Assembly: GCA_964017065.1 (NCBI GenBank)
Contig: OZ024785.1
Span: 5,722,314 to 5,786,313 of the forward strand
Length of the DNA: 64,000 nucleotides
DNA from: Haliclona indistincta
Taxonomy: Eukaryota; Porifera; Demospongiae; Haplosclerida; Chalinidae
Reading direction: 5' to 3'
Position 1 is the stretch's first letter. Each line of letters opens with the position of its first letter. The position numbers were made by a program, and so were the translations under genes. The notes beneath the pieces were generated by a model. It was given only the letters and a program-made list of their open reading frames with translations, made no database searches and was not told where the DNA came from. Below, one piece after another: positions 31,201-42,148 of this stretch.

Positions 31201-32560
31201 AGCTAAAGTTGGGAATAGATCAGAGAAGGGAAAAAGAGGGAGTGGTCATTCTTAGTCATCACTTTGACAAGATCTATGCAACTCACTTGCTAAAGTTGAG
31301 AATGGATTAGAGAAGAGAAAATGAGGGAGTGGTTATTCTTAGTCATCACTTTGACAAGATCTATGCAACTCACTTGCTAAAGTTGGGAATGGATCAGAGA
31401 AGAGAAAAAGGGGGAGTGGTTATTCTTAGTCATTTTGACAAGATCTATGCAACTCACCCGCTAAAGTTGGGAACAAATCAGAGAAGAAGAAAAAGGGGGA
31501 GTGGTTATTCTTAGTCATTTTGACAAGATCTATGCAACTCACCCGCTAAAGTTGGGAACGAATCAGAGAAGAGGAAAAAGAGGGAGTGATTATTCTTAGT
31601 CATTTCGACAAAATCTATGCAACTCACTTCCTAATGTTGGGAATGGATCAGAGAAGAGAAAAAGAGGGAGTGGTTATTCTTAGTCATTTTGACAAAATCT
31701 ATGCAACTCACCCGCTAAAGTTGGGAATGGATCAGAGAAGAGAAAAAGAGGGAGTGGTTATTCTTTGTCAATTTGACAATATCTATGCAACTCACCCACT
31801 AAAGTTGGGAATGGAGCAGAGAAGAGAAAAAGAGGGAGTGGTTATTCTTTGTCAATTTGACAATATCTATGCAACTCACTTGCTAAAGTCGGGAATGGAT
31901 CATAGAAGAGAAAAAGGGGGAGTGGTTATTCTTATTCATTTTGACAAAATCTATGCAACTCACCCGCTAAAGTTGGGAATGGATCAGAGAAGAGAAAAAG
32001 AGGGAGTGGTTATTCTTATTCATTTTGACAAAATCTATGCAACTCACCCGCTAAAGTTGGGAATGGATCAGAGAAGAGAAAAAGAGGGAGTGGTTATTCT
32101 TTGTCAATTTGACAATATCTATGCAACTCACCCACTAAAGTTGGGAATGGAGCAGAGAAGAGAAAAAGAGGGAGTGGTTATTCTTTGTCAATTTGACAAT
32201 ATCTATGCAACTCACTTGCTAAAGTCGGGAATGGATCATAGAAGAGAAAAAGAGGGAGTGGTTATTCTTAGTCAATTTGACAATATCTATGCAACTCACT
32301 GGCTAAAGTTGGGAATGGATCATAGAAGAGAAAAGAGGGAGTGATTATTCTTAGTCATTTTGACAAGATCTATGCAACTCACCGTCTAAAGTTGGGAATG
32401 GATCAGAGAAGAGAAAAAGAAGTAGTAGTTATTCTTAGTCATTTTGACAAGATCTATGCAACTCACTGTCTAAAGTTGAGAATGGATCAGGTAAGAGAAA
32501 AAGAGGGAGTGGTTATTCTTTGTCATTCAACATGCAACTCACCTGTAAGTGATTAGAGGA
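28258..32560 (+). repeat. 84-bp minisatellite array B, about 50 units
   Basis: It has the same 84-bp unit and orientation as array A; the spacing 31977 to 32061 is exactly 84. Units here are more uniform, and the 28-aa frame stays open for up to 252 codons (31586-32344). Typical private variants are 'tattcttattcattt', 'ctttgtcaatttgaca', 'aacgaatcagagaagagg' and the 3-bp insertion 'gtcatcatttt'. TAG and TAA still interrupt the frame many times. No transposons were found inside it. The unit count is estimated from length. Confidence 0.92.
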
Positions 32561-32892
32561 AAGAAAGAGGGAGTGGTTATTTTGCAATGCATATCTATTC
32601 CCAGTAATAAAGAATTGTGTAGTTTATAATGTGTAGGGTACTTTTTGAAGTAGATAAATGGACACCCTTGGGTACTTGTGTAAGCAACTGTTGCCATAGT
32701 AATAGTTGTTATGCTAAGCAAGCCATTAGATGTTATTAGCAGGTTATTAGTGTAATATATTTAGCATAGTTTGGTTTTTATTATGACTAAAACATTGTGC
32801 TGGACTAAACGTTGCTGTCATATTTGATGTGCAAATACAGAATAAGAAATAAATAAATTTTCATCCAATAGGACAAACTCATTGTACTAAAG
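32561..32892. other. non-coding spacer after array B
   Basis: The left part (about 32600-32740) has no match that I noticed in copy A. From about 32790 it matches the copy A sequence at about 9360-9460. No gene is seen. Confidence 0.45.
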
Positions 32893-34196
32893 TAGGGTCC
32901 GCAATGAAAAAATAAAAGTCAGAGAATCTAGCCTTTACTGCAGTTACAAACAACACTATATATGTAACAAACAACTGCATATTCAAATCTCTGAAATTGT
33001 TGCTCGTCGCTCTGCAATCGCTAGCTGAAATCGGCAACTTTCGTGACCTTTGACCTTGGGGTTAAATAATGGTGCATCCTCGACTCTTCGCGACAGTTAG
33101 CAGTCAGTGCTCTGTTTGCGCGTGCTTAGTACCGTCTCGGCAGTTCTTGCAGCAGCTCAGATTGGCAAGATTACCTCCCAAAATAAGCGTTTCAGGACTA
33201 GCAATGACTCGTGGTTCCAACATATTTGGGCTTAACGTCTTCTTGTGACATTGAACAGACAGATCCCTACCAGTAGTTTCTGATAGTACTAAGCCTAAGT
33301 ACTGCATATAAAAAATTTCAGTCGAAATGCTTACTGTTTGCCATCTGGCTGAAAAGGCTCAAAATATTAACCGTAATACAGAGAACTATGACCATAAACG
33401 CGGCATCACCAACACAAAACTAGCATTAAAGGGAAGATCTCCAACCGTAGCATCCGTTGCAAGTACAATCAGCAGCCACACGCAACTTTTGAGCCTGCTT
33501 TTTCGAGAAGAAAAACAGTTCTTTTTGTGGGCGTGGTTCTAGTTTGAGGGATTGGCCACGCCCCCTAAAGAGCACAATTTTCTTTGCGAAAATACAGGCC
33601 CAAAGTGGCGTGTGGCTGCTGATTGTACTTGCAACGGATGCTACGGTTGGAGATCTTTCCTTTGATGCTAGTTTTGTGCTGGTGATGCCGCATTTATGGT
33701 CGTTGTTCTCTGTATTACGGTTAATATTTTGAGCCTTTTCAGCCAGATGGCAAACAGTAAGCATTTCGGCTGAAAGTTTTTATACGCAGTACTTAGGCTT
33801 AGTACTATCAGAAAATACTGGTAGTGATCTGTCTGTTCAATGTCACAAGAAGTAAAGCCCAAATATGTTGGAACCACGAGTCATTGCTAGTCCTGAAACG
33901 CTTATTTGGGGAGGTAATCTTGCCAATCTGAGCTGTTGCAAGAACTGCCGAGACGGTACTAAGCACGCGCAAACAGAGCGCTAACTGCTAACTGTCGCGA
34001 AGAGTCGAGGATGCACCATTATTTAACCCCAAGGTCAAAGGTCACGAAAGTTGCCGATTTCAGCTAGCGATTGCAGAGCAACGAGCAACGATTTCAGAGA
34101 TTTGAATATGCAGTTGTTTGTTACGTATATAGTGCTGTTTGTAACTGCAGTAAAGGCTAGATTCTCTGACTTTTATTTTTTTCATTGCGGACCCTA
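32893..34196. mobile_element. 1.3-kb near-perfect fold-back element
   Basis: TAGGGTCCGCAATGAAAAAA at the left end is inverted at the right, and the two arms stay almost identical for about 640 bp each, meeting near 33545 around a very short unique centre. The flanks are actaaag on both sides (32886-32892 and 34197-34203), and copy A at about 9455 has the empty site. The termini resemble hAT ends, but the duplication counts as 7 bp. The same ORF (MLTVCHLAEKAQNINRNTEN) appears on both strands because of the symmetry and is not a gene. Confidence 0.87.
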
Positions 34197-34203
34197 ACTA
34201 AAG

Positions 34204-35465
34204 TGTTGACATTTTGATAAGCTATAGCAAGGGCTTATCGAGCCACAAGAGGGCTTGCAACTCCAACGTAAATCTCCAAAAGGCGAATTGTAAATTGTTA
34301 CTAAAAATAGACATCTGGTTGCTCATGAGACGTGTACATGCACGGACCTTTCCAAAAGTCAACTGATAAAGACAACGTCAAACAAGTTGAAGCAACCATG
34401 TTGTGTGAGTGAGTATGACAGAAATCAAAGCTAGCATATACTCTATTCAGACTTCACTAGAACTCAAGGGACGCACAACGAGCGTCTGGGGCGCTACCTA
34501 CTGTTTGCAACTGCTCGATGTCTTCTTCGTTTTCTAATGCTGATATAGAATGTTAACAGTGGTAGCTAGTTCTACTGTTTATCAGTGATCACCTGCTTTG
34601 TGACTATTTGCTTTGCATGCTTGGAACCACATTTAAATGGTGCTAGCAGTGTCTGGTGACTCTTTGTTGGGTTCACCTACATTCAGTGAATTCTTCAGTA
34701 TTCTTTGAGCCGTTTGAGGTGGCGCTTCAGCGGAAACAGGAAGTAGTTAATATTATTCATACTTTATGCAGGTACCCTACAATACTTTTAGTTATGGAGT
34801 TCTTGTGTAAGGTGCACAGTCACCTAGTGGTCTCCTCTTATTATTCCAAGTTTGAGTGCTGTTGCATAAACAGCATTAGCGGGACGGACGACGCCTGCTG
34901 GCGAGCGTTAGGTACACTATGTGCGACAACGGCACAAGGCAGATGAGAATAAATACTATAGACACACTTGCCTTCTTGTGCTTCACATGCATTTGCATCG
35001 TTTTTCCCGAAATAAAGCCAGGTTTCTAGAATATTAGCCAGTTCTGCCACTCACGTGTCGATATGCAGCTATTACTCGGAAGATATAGCTTACTATCAAT
35101 GCAAATGTCTATGGCCCGATGTCTAAGGGACTCAATCCAGCTAGCAACAGCAGCCTGCGTCAAGGAACAGCGAAGCATTGTGTACTGTCTTCATTAGCCG
35201 CCCTGGTGAGCGCACGCCGCAAAACGCCTATTGGACATAGCCGGTTGATGATCGATATCCAATCATGGATAAATGGTGAATATTATCATTTGCTTTCTGT
35301 TTCCGCTGAAGCGCCACCTTAATGGTACTATAGAGCTGCTAGTGTCAAATCTACTGGTCCTTGTTAGTCTATCAGCGTCATCATACCAGCACTAGTCACC
35401 ATTCAGTTGTCTATAACTACCCATGTGTACTTAGGATATTGATAGTTTCATCTGATGATCATTAC
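34204..35465. other. spacer with about 1-kb insertion specific to copy B
   Basis: The flanks (34204-34340 and 35380-35465) match 9461-9690 of copy A. The part between has no counterpart there. It contains the inverted-repeat element at 34716-35320 and an unassigned remainder with no convincing ORF. Confidence 0.5.
34716..35320. mobile_element. 605-bp TIR element (AGGTGGCGCTTCAGCGG ends)
   Basis: AGGTGGCGCTTCAGCGGAAA at the left is exactly inverted at the right, and weaker inverted similarity continues inward. I could not define a target duplication. There is no recognisable coding sequence. Confidence 0.6.
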
Positions 35466-35890
35466 CAATATTGGCAATGTCTATGTTACTCACCTTCTAA
35501 AATCGAGTAGAGATCATTAGGAAAGAGAAGAAAGGAGCAGTCACTCTTAGTCACTTAGACACGTACATCAGCATATAAAACTCACTTTCTAAGTTAGAGA
35601 AGAGAAAAAGAGTTGTTATTGATAGTCATTTTGACATGTACATCAAACTTAATTAGTAATTCACCTTCTAACAATGCGGTTGAGAATACAAAATGGATCA
35701 GAGAAGTATAGCTATTAATGAGATCCTCAGTCTATATAATTAGCTTACCTTCTAATGTTGGTGTGTATATACATTAAAGAGAATGTGTTATTAGTATGCA
35801 AAGTAACATAATGTTGGTGTGTATATACATTAAAGAGAATGTGTTATTAGTATGCAAAGTAACATAATGTATGGTTCAACTCACCTTTTC
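35466..35890 (+). repeat. degenerate minisatellite units, copy B
   Basis: This is the counterpart of 9690-10060, with the same decayed unit words ('ctcaccttctaaaatcgag', 'agagaagagaaaaaga', 'gtcattttgaca'). A local 59-bp tandem duplication ('atgttggtgtgtatatacat') occurs at about 35753-35870. Confidence 0.6.
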
Positions 35891-36152
35891 CTAAAGTACC
35901 ACACAGAGGGAGAACAGGTTTAGTTTAGTCTCTTATTAATACACACAACTCATGATTCACCTCTTCTTGATGAGCCATATTCTTAATCTTCAATGTGCTC
36001 GATCTATACTCACCTTTTAGCTGTGTGAGTCCCCGTGCAGCGCAGAGCTGCACGAAGGGAATGGCGACCCACGCGGCCACTGCACCGCACCCCTCGCCGC
36101 ACCCACTCTGGTCCCGCCTGCAATATTCGTGCGAGCCTGAGGGAGCTCTGTC

Positions 36153-36344
36153 ATGTCCGAATTCAAGTGGTGGTATTACAAGGCAGTGGTGTTATGGCAA
36201 TGGATTCTTGAATTCTATTCTCAATTGACACAGTCTCTTTGTGAGTGCATTGATGAGTTGGAGCAGCTGACAATACAGCAAGATTTACTATCAGGCACAT
36301 TCTCTCAGGGAACCTTCTTCTGCAATGCACTGCAAAAGGTGTAG
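36153..36344 (+). CDS. 63-aa ORF of unknown nature, copy B
   Basis: It reads MSEFKWWYYKAVVLWQWILE then FYSQLTQSLCECIDELEQLT, with an amphipathic, helix-like second half. Copy A has the same sequence with frame breaks and a transposon between codons 5 and 6. I do not recognise it. It may be an exon remnant of the neighbouring synthetase relic or a small decayed gene. Confidence 0.3.
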   Translation: MSEFKWWYYKAVVLWQWILEFYSQLTQSLCECIDELEQLTIQQDLLSGTFSQGTFFCNALQKV

Positions 36345-36629
36345 TGATTGTGGACTATATAAATTATGCAATACTCTGTGCATGAGAGTCTTAGAGTAAA
36401 AATAGCTATTGAGTGTACATCAGCTCCACCAGTAGTTAGAATACTATAATATTGTCAATGATACACATGTAAGACATCAAACAAAGTTAAGCTTGATATA
36501 CAGTAGTTGAATTAAGGTATGTGTCTCCTTCTCTAATTTGATAGTGTGATTACAATGAAAGATGTTGTAATGTGTACTGCATGCTTGTGTCATGTGTCTC
36601 AATACTGTTCCTGCTAAGCTGGAGTTCAT
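36345..36629. other. non-coding spacer, copy B
   Basis: It matches 12860-13130 of copy A with small indels. No gene is seen. Confidence 0.45.
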
Positions 36630-36770
36630 GATTCCCTCGCCCACGGCTCTGCAACTACGTGTACGAGTAGTGCACTACTTTCACAGAGTTCTATGTTTGC
36701 TACTGTGTTGAGAAGGATGCAGAGACAGGAGCTATTCTGAGTGTGAACATGGACCGCCTGGTCTTGAATT
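36630..36770 (+). pseudogene. arginyl-tRNA synthetase C-terminal relic, copy B
   Basis: It is the counterpart of 13148-13320 but more decayed. LCNYVYE is followed by a TAG in place of Leu. TTFTEFY and [20 protein letters not shown] are still readable, and the end is deleted after DRLVL. This copy keeps the family-typical TEFY where copy A has TGFY. Confidence 0.7.
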
Positions 36771-36779
36771 AAATCCAGT

Positions 36780-37502
36780 GGAGAAATGTAAACGGTTGCT
36801 CCTTACTTACAGCTGCTTAGTCTAGTTTTTAAACACTGCTTAGCCAGAGTATAGCTATTAGCAACTTTATACTATGTAGTTAAGACAAAAAAGAATGCAC
36901 GAGATCGCAGCCAGCTCCACCCTAGCCCTGCAGCCTGCACGGCCGGGTTTAACCCTCCAATTATATAAGCATGGCAGCGCTGATCGAGGCCTGGCGCTGA
37001 TCGTCAACCCAGAGAGTGAGCCGGTTGTATAGCGCTCTCTGTGTTAATTTCGTATCTCTTTTGTCCTATTAGTAAAGCCGGGACAGCCAAAAACACTCCG
37101 CGTCGCCACAGTAAGCAGGAGGTATCACATCAAGAAAGCAGTACAATTTCATCTATTAAGCCAGGAACATATTATTTTTATTTATCAACAAATAATTTAT
37201 AGTGACAAATATTTTTGTTTATCAAGGAAGCACAGCGTGCTGCAAAGGCTCTGAGAAAAGCTGAATCTGCTAACAAAGCTGCTGCTAAGCCCGCTAGCAG
37301 CAGTGCCTCGAGCAGTGGTGCTGGTAGCCACAAGAAGGAGCAAACATCGTCTGGTGATGGAATGAGAGGAGGAGCAGGGAACTGTGCCTCTTACTGCAGG
37401 TTTCCCACCCCAACATTAGTAGATGATGATCATGAGACACAGCCAGTGTCATGTCAGTGGACTAATTGCTTTCCAGTACATGTACAAGACCAGAATAGGT
37501 AA
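36780..37502 (+). pseudogene. eIF2B-delta 5' relic, copy B (promoter, exons 1-3)
   Basis: It contains the promoter-like block, an exon 1 damaged by an internal partial duplication around 36971, a shortened and frameshifted exon 2 (about 37074-37120), and exon 3 from about 37227 ([20 protein letters not shown]...[19 protein letters not shown]). It then diverges into unrelated sequence with a stop at 37500. Copy A keeps only the first part (13335-13490). Confidence 0.7.
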
Positions 37503-38660
37503 GTAGGAAGGAAGAGTGCGTGCACATAATGTGTGATGCAGGTAATATTATAGGGAGGATTTTATCAGTCCATGCACATAAATTATGACATGCTAGTGAT
37601 GAGATGGATACTTAAATTTCTTTAGTGTCAACAGCTGTTTTCAAAGTGCGTAATGCAGCAAGAATAAATTGGATATGCATGTTCCTGATAGTTAATTATT
37701 TCGGATCTCCAATGGAAACAAATTAATCCAAGGAAAAATTCATTTAATTGGACTTAATTGCATGCTGCCTCATCGACCCCAGCTTTACGTGATTACATGG
37801 TTGTCAGTCTGAACCAACCAGTTAATTGACGCAGGCTCTTCATAAATAAGCTCAAGAGCCCTATCTTTCAGACCACATGCATCTTCCATTTCAGCCTTGC
37901 TCTTTCTGCTCATTTGTCTTAACATTTTTCTTCAGCTTCTTTGATCTTCTTGGTGATTAATGTTTTTCTTCACTGGCTTTTGTATTGATGATTTGGCTGT
38001 GGACTGGGACCCAAATAACCTTCAAGAGCACTTGACAATACTTAGCAGCTATCAGCAATAGACTTGGGATTTTTCCTCTCCCAAGTTGTGTATAGACAAT
38101 CATCTGTAAGATCTAATTCCTCTTCTATTTAAAAGCAGCTGCCTCTCCATGCGGCGTCTAGCAAATATTTTCATTCATAGTTTTCCAACCGATTTTACTG
38201 CTTAAAGATTTTGACCAGTGATATTCTTGAGTATAGGTGTGGTTTCAACATGAATAGGCGGGGTCTAGGTAAAGAATGTGCCAATGCTTTAGCGGAATAG
38301 GCAGGCAAGAATAAGCGCTAGAGCAGTGATGTTAAAACCACATGCACCTGCCTACCTCATGTGTAATGATGTAATATCGACTCAACAAACTCAGACGAGG
38401 TTGGAACCACACGTGCATGATTTTAGGCTGTTGTTAATCTCTATGCTTAAATGACATAATATTATATAACTGCAATTCTCGTGTATTTGTTTATTTCCAG
38501 ATAGCTCAGCATCGCTACTATGAGAAACCTACTAAAAAAGAGAACGATTGGAATTTGAAAAGTGTTTGCGGTTATACAACAGAGAGATGAAGAGAAAAGT
38601 CGCTTTTGTTATGAGGCAACATACACCACACCCACCTGTATAGAACACTGTGCTTGCGTT
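37503..38660. other. spacer found only in copy B, with a decayed minus-strand exon
   Basis: The only coding-like signal is on the minus strand at about 37785-37910. It reads EMEDACGLKDRALELIYEEP, then ASINWLVQTDNHVIT to a stop, preceded by a Lys-rich stretch with frame breaks. I do not recognise the family. The rest, including a GGGGTC-containing patch near 38260, shows nothing definable. Copy A lacks this block. Confidence 0.4.
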
Positions 38661-38825
38661 GTTTTGAACATACACAACATGTATAATAGGTATAAGAAAT
38701 ATACAACTCCAGTGCTTTATTAGTAAGTAGATCTGATTAGAATTGTCCGACTTTAAAGGATAGAAAAAACAGATTATATTGAACAACATTTTAGTACACA
38801 ACAACAATTATGATTAACGTCGAAC

Positions 38826-38874
38826 CAGGAGCGCATAATGAGGTCTCACCAGGAGCTCTCATTGTGCACTCCTG
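38826..38874. mobile_element. 49-bp CAGGAG mini-hairpin, copy B
   Basis: It is the same insertion as 13624-13672, flanked here by gtcgaac on both sides. The two flanks changed identically relative to copy A (atcgaac), or the difference reflects gene conversion. Confidence 0.8.
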
Positions 38875-38989
38875 GTCGAACTCAACATCGATTTCGTTCT
38901 TGTAATAGACTTTCAAGATTGGCTATGAGTAGACAGAGCTGATGTAGATGCTCTTGCTACAGCGAGGTCAAAATCAATACATGACTTAG

Positions 38990-41637
38990 TAGTAACAATA
39001 CTAACAAGTAATGATTTGTGATTCCGTGTCGACCTCATTGTCATCATTGTCATTCACATTCATCCAGGACAATGTCCTTTCCCCCATACCAGCATTGAGG
39101 GATGGCGAGTGAGCTGATAACAAAATAATTAGTACCGATATTCAACATTAGATTTTGCTTACATGGAGAACGGACAATTAACATGGACATCTTTTTTGGT
39201 GACCGAGATACATGCACAGACAATGACCTCTGACCTGCATTTAAAAATTCTAACTTTGAGGTGTTTTATGCTGAATCAGTTTACCTTGACTTGCTGTACT
39301 AACATCATCAGATTGCATCACAGTTCTTTTAGGATCTACTGGCAGACTATAGCTCTTGCCAGTTTTAGATTGTTGGGGAGCTAAAGTGTAGGGAATAAAT
39401 TTTGTCCCACAAATTTGTAATGGCCCAACCACATAATTCAAAAGATATTTCACTCTATTACTATGACTTACTCAACACTGCCAAAAGTCTGATTTGTTCC
39501 CTGTCCTCTGTTGTGTATGAATAAGTGTTTTAGACAGTAGAAATTATCTCATTACCTTCATTAATTTCAATGTTATCATTAAAATCTACTTCATCTTTGC
39601 CGACTTGGTTCTCCTCATCATCAATCACTATACCAATTTCTACAAGAGAAGAGTCATGAACACATATCAGTAGATTCACCTGGTTTCAAATTCAAGTGAT
39701 CGTCTTCTCGTTGTGTTTGGTTAACACTGGATTTGTCATCAGCTGATTCCGTGTTGACCTCATTCTCATCATTGTCGTTCACATTCATCCAGGACAATGT
39801 CCTTTCCCCCATACCAGCATTAAGGGATGGCGAGTGAGCTGATAACAAATAATTAGTACCGATATTCAACATTAGATTTTGCTTACATGGAGAACGGACA
39901 ATTAACAAGGACATCTTTTTTGGTGACCGAGATACATGCACAGACAATGACCTCTGACCTGCATTTAAAAATTCTAAATTTGAGGTGTTTTATGCTGAAT
40001 CAGTTTACCTTGACTTGCTGTACTAACATCATCAGATTGCATCACTGTTCTTTTAGGATCAACTGGCAGACTATAGCTCTTGCCAGTTTTAGATTGTTGG
40101 GGAGCTAAAGTATAATTGTAGGGAATAAATTTTGTCCCATAAATTTGTAATGGCCCAACCACGAAATTGAAAAGAAATTTCACTCTATGACTATGACTTA
40201 CTCAACACTGCCAAAAGTCTGATTTGTTCCCTGTCCTCTGTCGTGTATGAATAATTGTTTTAGACAGTAGAAATTATCTCATTACCTTCATTAATTTCAT
40301 TAAAATCTACTTCATCTTTGACTTGGTTCTCCTCATCTTCAATCACTATACCAATTTCTACAAGAGAAGAGTCATGAACACATATCAGTAGATTCACCTG
40401 GTTTCAAATTCAAGTGATCATCTTCTCGGTGTGTTTGGTTAACACTGGATTCGTCATCAGCTGCAGCAATAGTTTTATCTTGCAGTTGTTCAGATGACTC
40501 TTTGCAATCTGATTGATTCAGAATACAACCTCACATGTAACTGCCATGTTTATGACTTACTTTGCTTCTCTGTCAGAGGAAGACCATTATCTATGTTAGC
40601 TTTGTTTTGTTTGTTGCGTTTTCTCTGCTTATATTTATTCAAACAGCAAGTTGCTAACACCACTGTTCCCACTCCAGCTGTGTACGTGATTATTGACTGA
40701 CCGATATTCCACAATGATAAAGCCCAATTGGGCAGGTTGAGCTGATTGATATTAGGCATGTCAGTAGTTGGTGTACGTATGGTTGGTTTAGCTACAAGAA
40801 GAACTCATTACAAGAACCTTTGACTGCATGCATGTACTTACAAGGCAATGGAAATAAAAATATCCACAAACCAGATACATTTACATCACTACTCTCAGTG
40901 ACATCTTGCAATGTATCTGTAGCTATAAAGGGTTCTTCGTTCGGAACACTGTATCCCACCACTGGATTGATGCATGATTCTGTATTATTATTTGTTTCAA
41001 GAGTGTCCATTTCTGAAACACTAAACAGAAAAAGAACAACTGTATCTTCGTTATTCCTAGCAATCACACACTGAAAAGTGTATTTCTGAGAAAAATAGTT
41101 ACTTAATTTCAATTCCTAGCTATTGCTTACCTTTTCAGTGTCATTGCTAATGCATTTCATACCATCCCATGTGACAACTATCACTGTGGTTAAATCAGGT
41201 AGTTGTTGTCCTGCTGCCTGTAGCAAATGTTGTATGAATCCTAGTGAAGATTGATCACTTTGATTGACAACACGATAAAAAGTATTTCCAACAGATGTAA
41301 AATTAGTCCATAATGGTGCAACGACAGTATAGTTGAGTGGAAATGGTTCAGGATCGTTGGCTGTTGCACGATCTGATATAACACCATTGCTGTGAGCCTA
41401 TGTCACATAAAGTTATCAATACATAATATTGCAGTACTTTTAGCTTACATATAATGCTAAATCAGGAGGAAATTCAAAGATAACTTCACTTTGATTGTAT
41501 TGGACAACTTCATCTCCATTCTCTTCTCCAATAGGTAAAAATAATAGTCTTGGTAAACCACTTGCTAGTGGGAACAACAGCAGCAATAAAATCAGCATAG
41601 CTAAACAGCTAGAACTTCTGATCTGCGATGCTATCAC
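38990..41637 (-). CDS. NIDO-domain type I membrane protein, copy B
   Basis: It has the same architecture as copy A. A signal peptide and NIDO start lie in exon 1 (41449-41637; SGLPRLLFLPIGEENGDEVV), the remaining NIDO part in exon 2 (about 41130-41397), an extracellular acidic linker with several N-x-S/T sites in exon 3, one membrane helix with a KYKQRKRNK stop-transfer (about 40560-40790), and then an acidic tail. Here a different block is duplicated: 39163-39740 recurs 724 bp on (39887-40460), adding a second set of tail exons. FLPIG replaces FLPFG at the domain start. Both copies have open exons and good splice sites, so both may be expressed. Confidence 0.65.
39163..40460 (-). repeat. 724-bp tandem exon duplication in NIDO gene copy B
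   Basis: The exons encoding SKTGKSYSLPVDPKRTVMQS and the neighbouring acidic exon occur at 39163-39600 and again at 39887-40330. Copy A has this block once (13961-14400). Confidence 0.8.
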
Positions 41638-41689
41638 GAGTTCAATCTGTGAACTTGTACATTTACAAGTACATGAAATGTCCTAGTCA

Positions 41690-42148
41690 GTCAAAACATA
41701 CAAGATAGACTACACCTATTTTGTCCTCTGCCAAACATACAGCACATTGGAACTTGTTATACTCTATGTGGTCTTGTCTAAGTGCAACTAATAAGCATAT
41801 TGCATGTTGTACAAGTAGTAGTTATTCCATGCCTACCAGGTATGTGTAATATATATTTTCCTGGCGGTGCCTTTGATCTTAGAGGCTACTATGGTACAAG
41901 CATGTCTAAAGCATACATCGGTCTGTGTACTGTTTGTCCATTAATTTGAAACTGGCAGTTCAAAAATTAAATTTTATCAATTTTTCATGTTTTGTATTTT
42001 TAACTCTCAGCGCTTGGAAAAAACGAGTTGTGATAGGCATTGGTTCTTGCTGAGGGTATATGGAGACAAGGAGAATTAGGCGAGGAGTGTCTTCCACGAT
42101 ACGGCAGTAGAATACCAGGAGGAAAGTAGAAGTGTCCATGATAAATTT
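41690..42148. other. flank between NIDO gene and retrotransposon, copy B
   Basis: Nearly identical to 16140-16611. No gene is seen. Confidence 0.4.

Noticed and set aside
28521..32556. ORFs up to 252 aa in array B as genes
   Set aside because: Same reason. The longest run is bounded by ordinary repeat variants, not by gene-like ends.
33327..33764. Conserved ORF on both strands (MLTVCHLAEKAQ...)
   Set aside because: It appears twice only because the element is palindromic; no other coding evidence.
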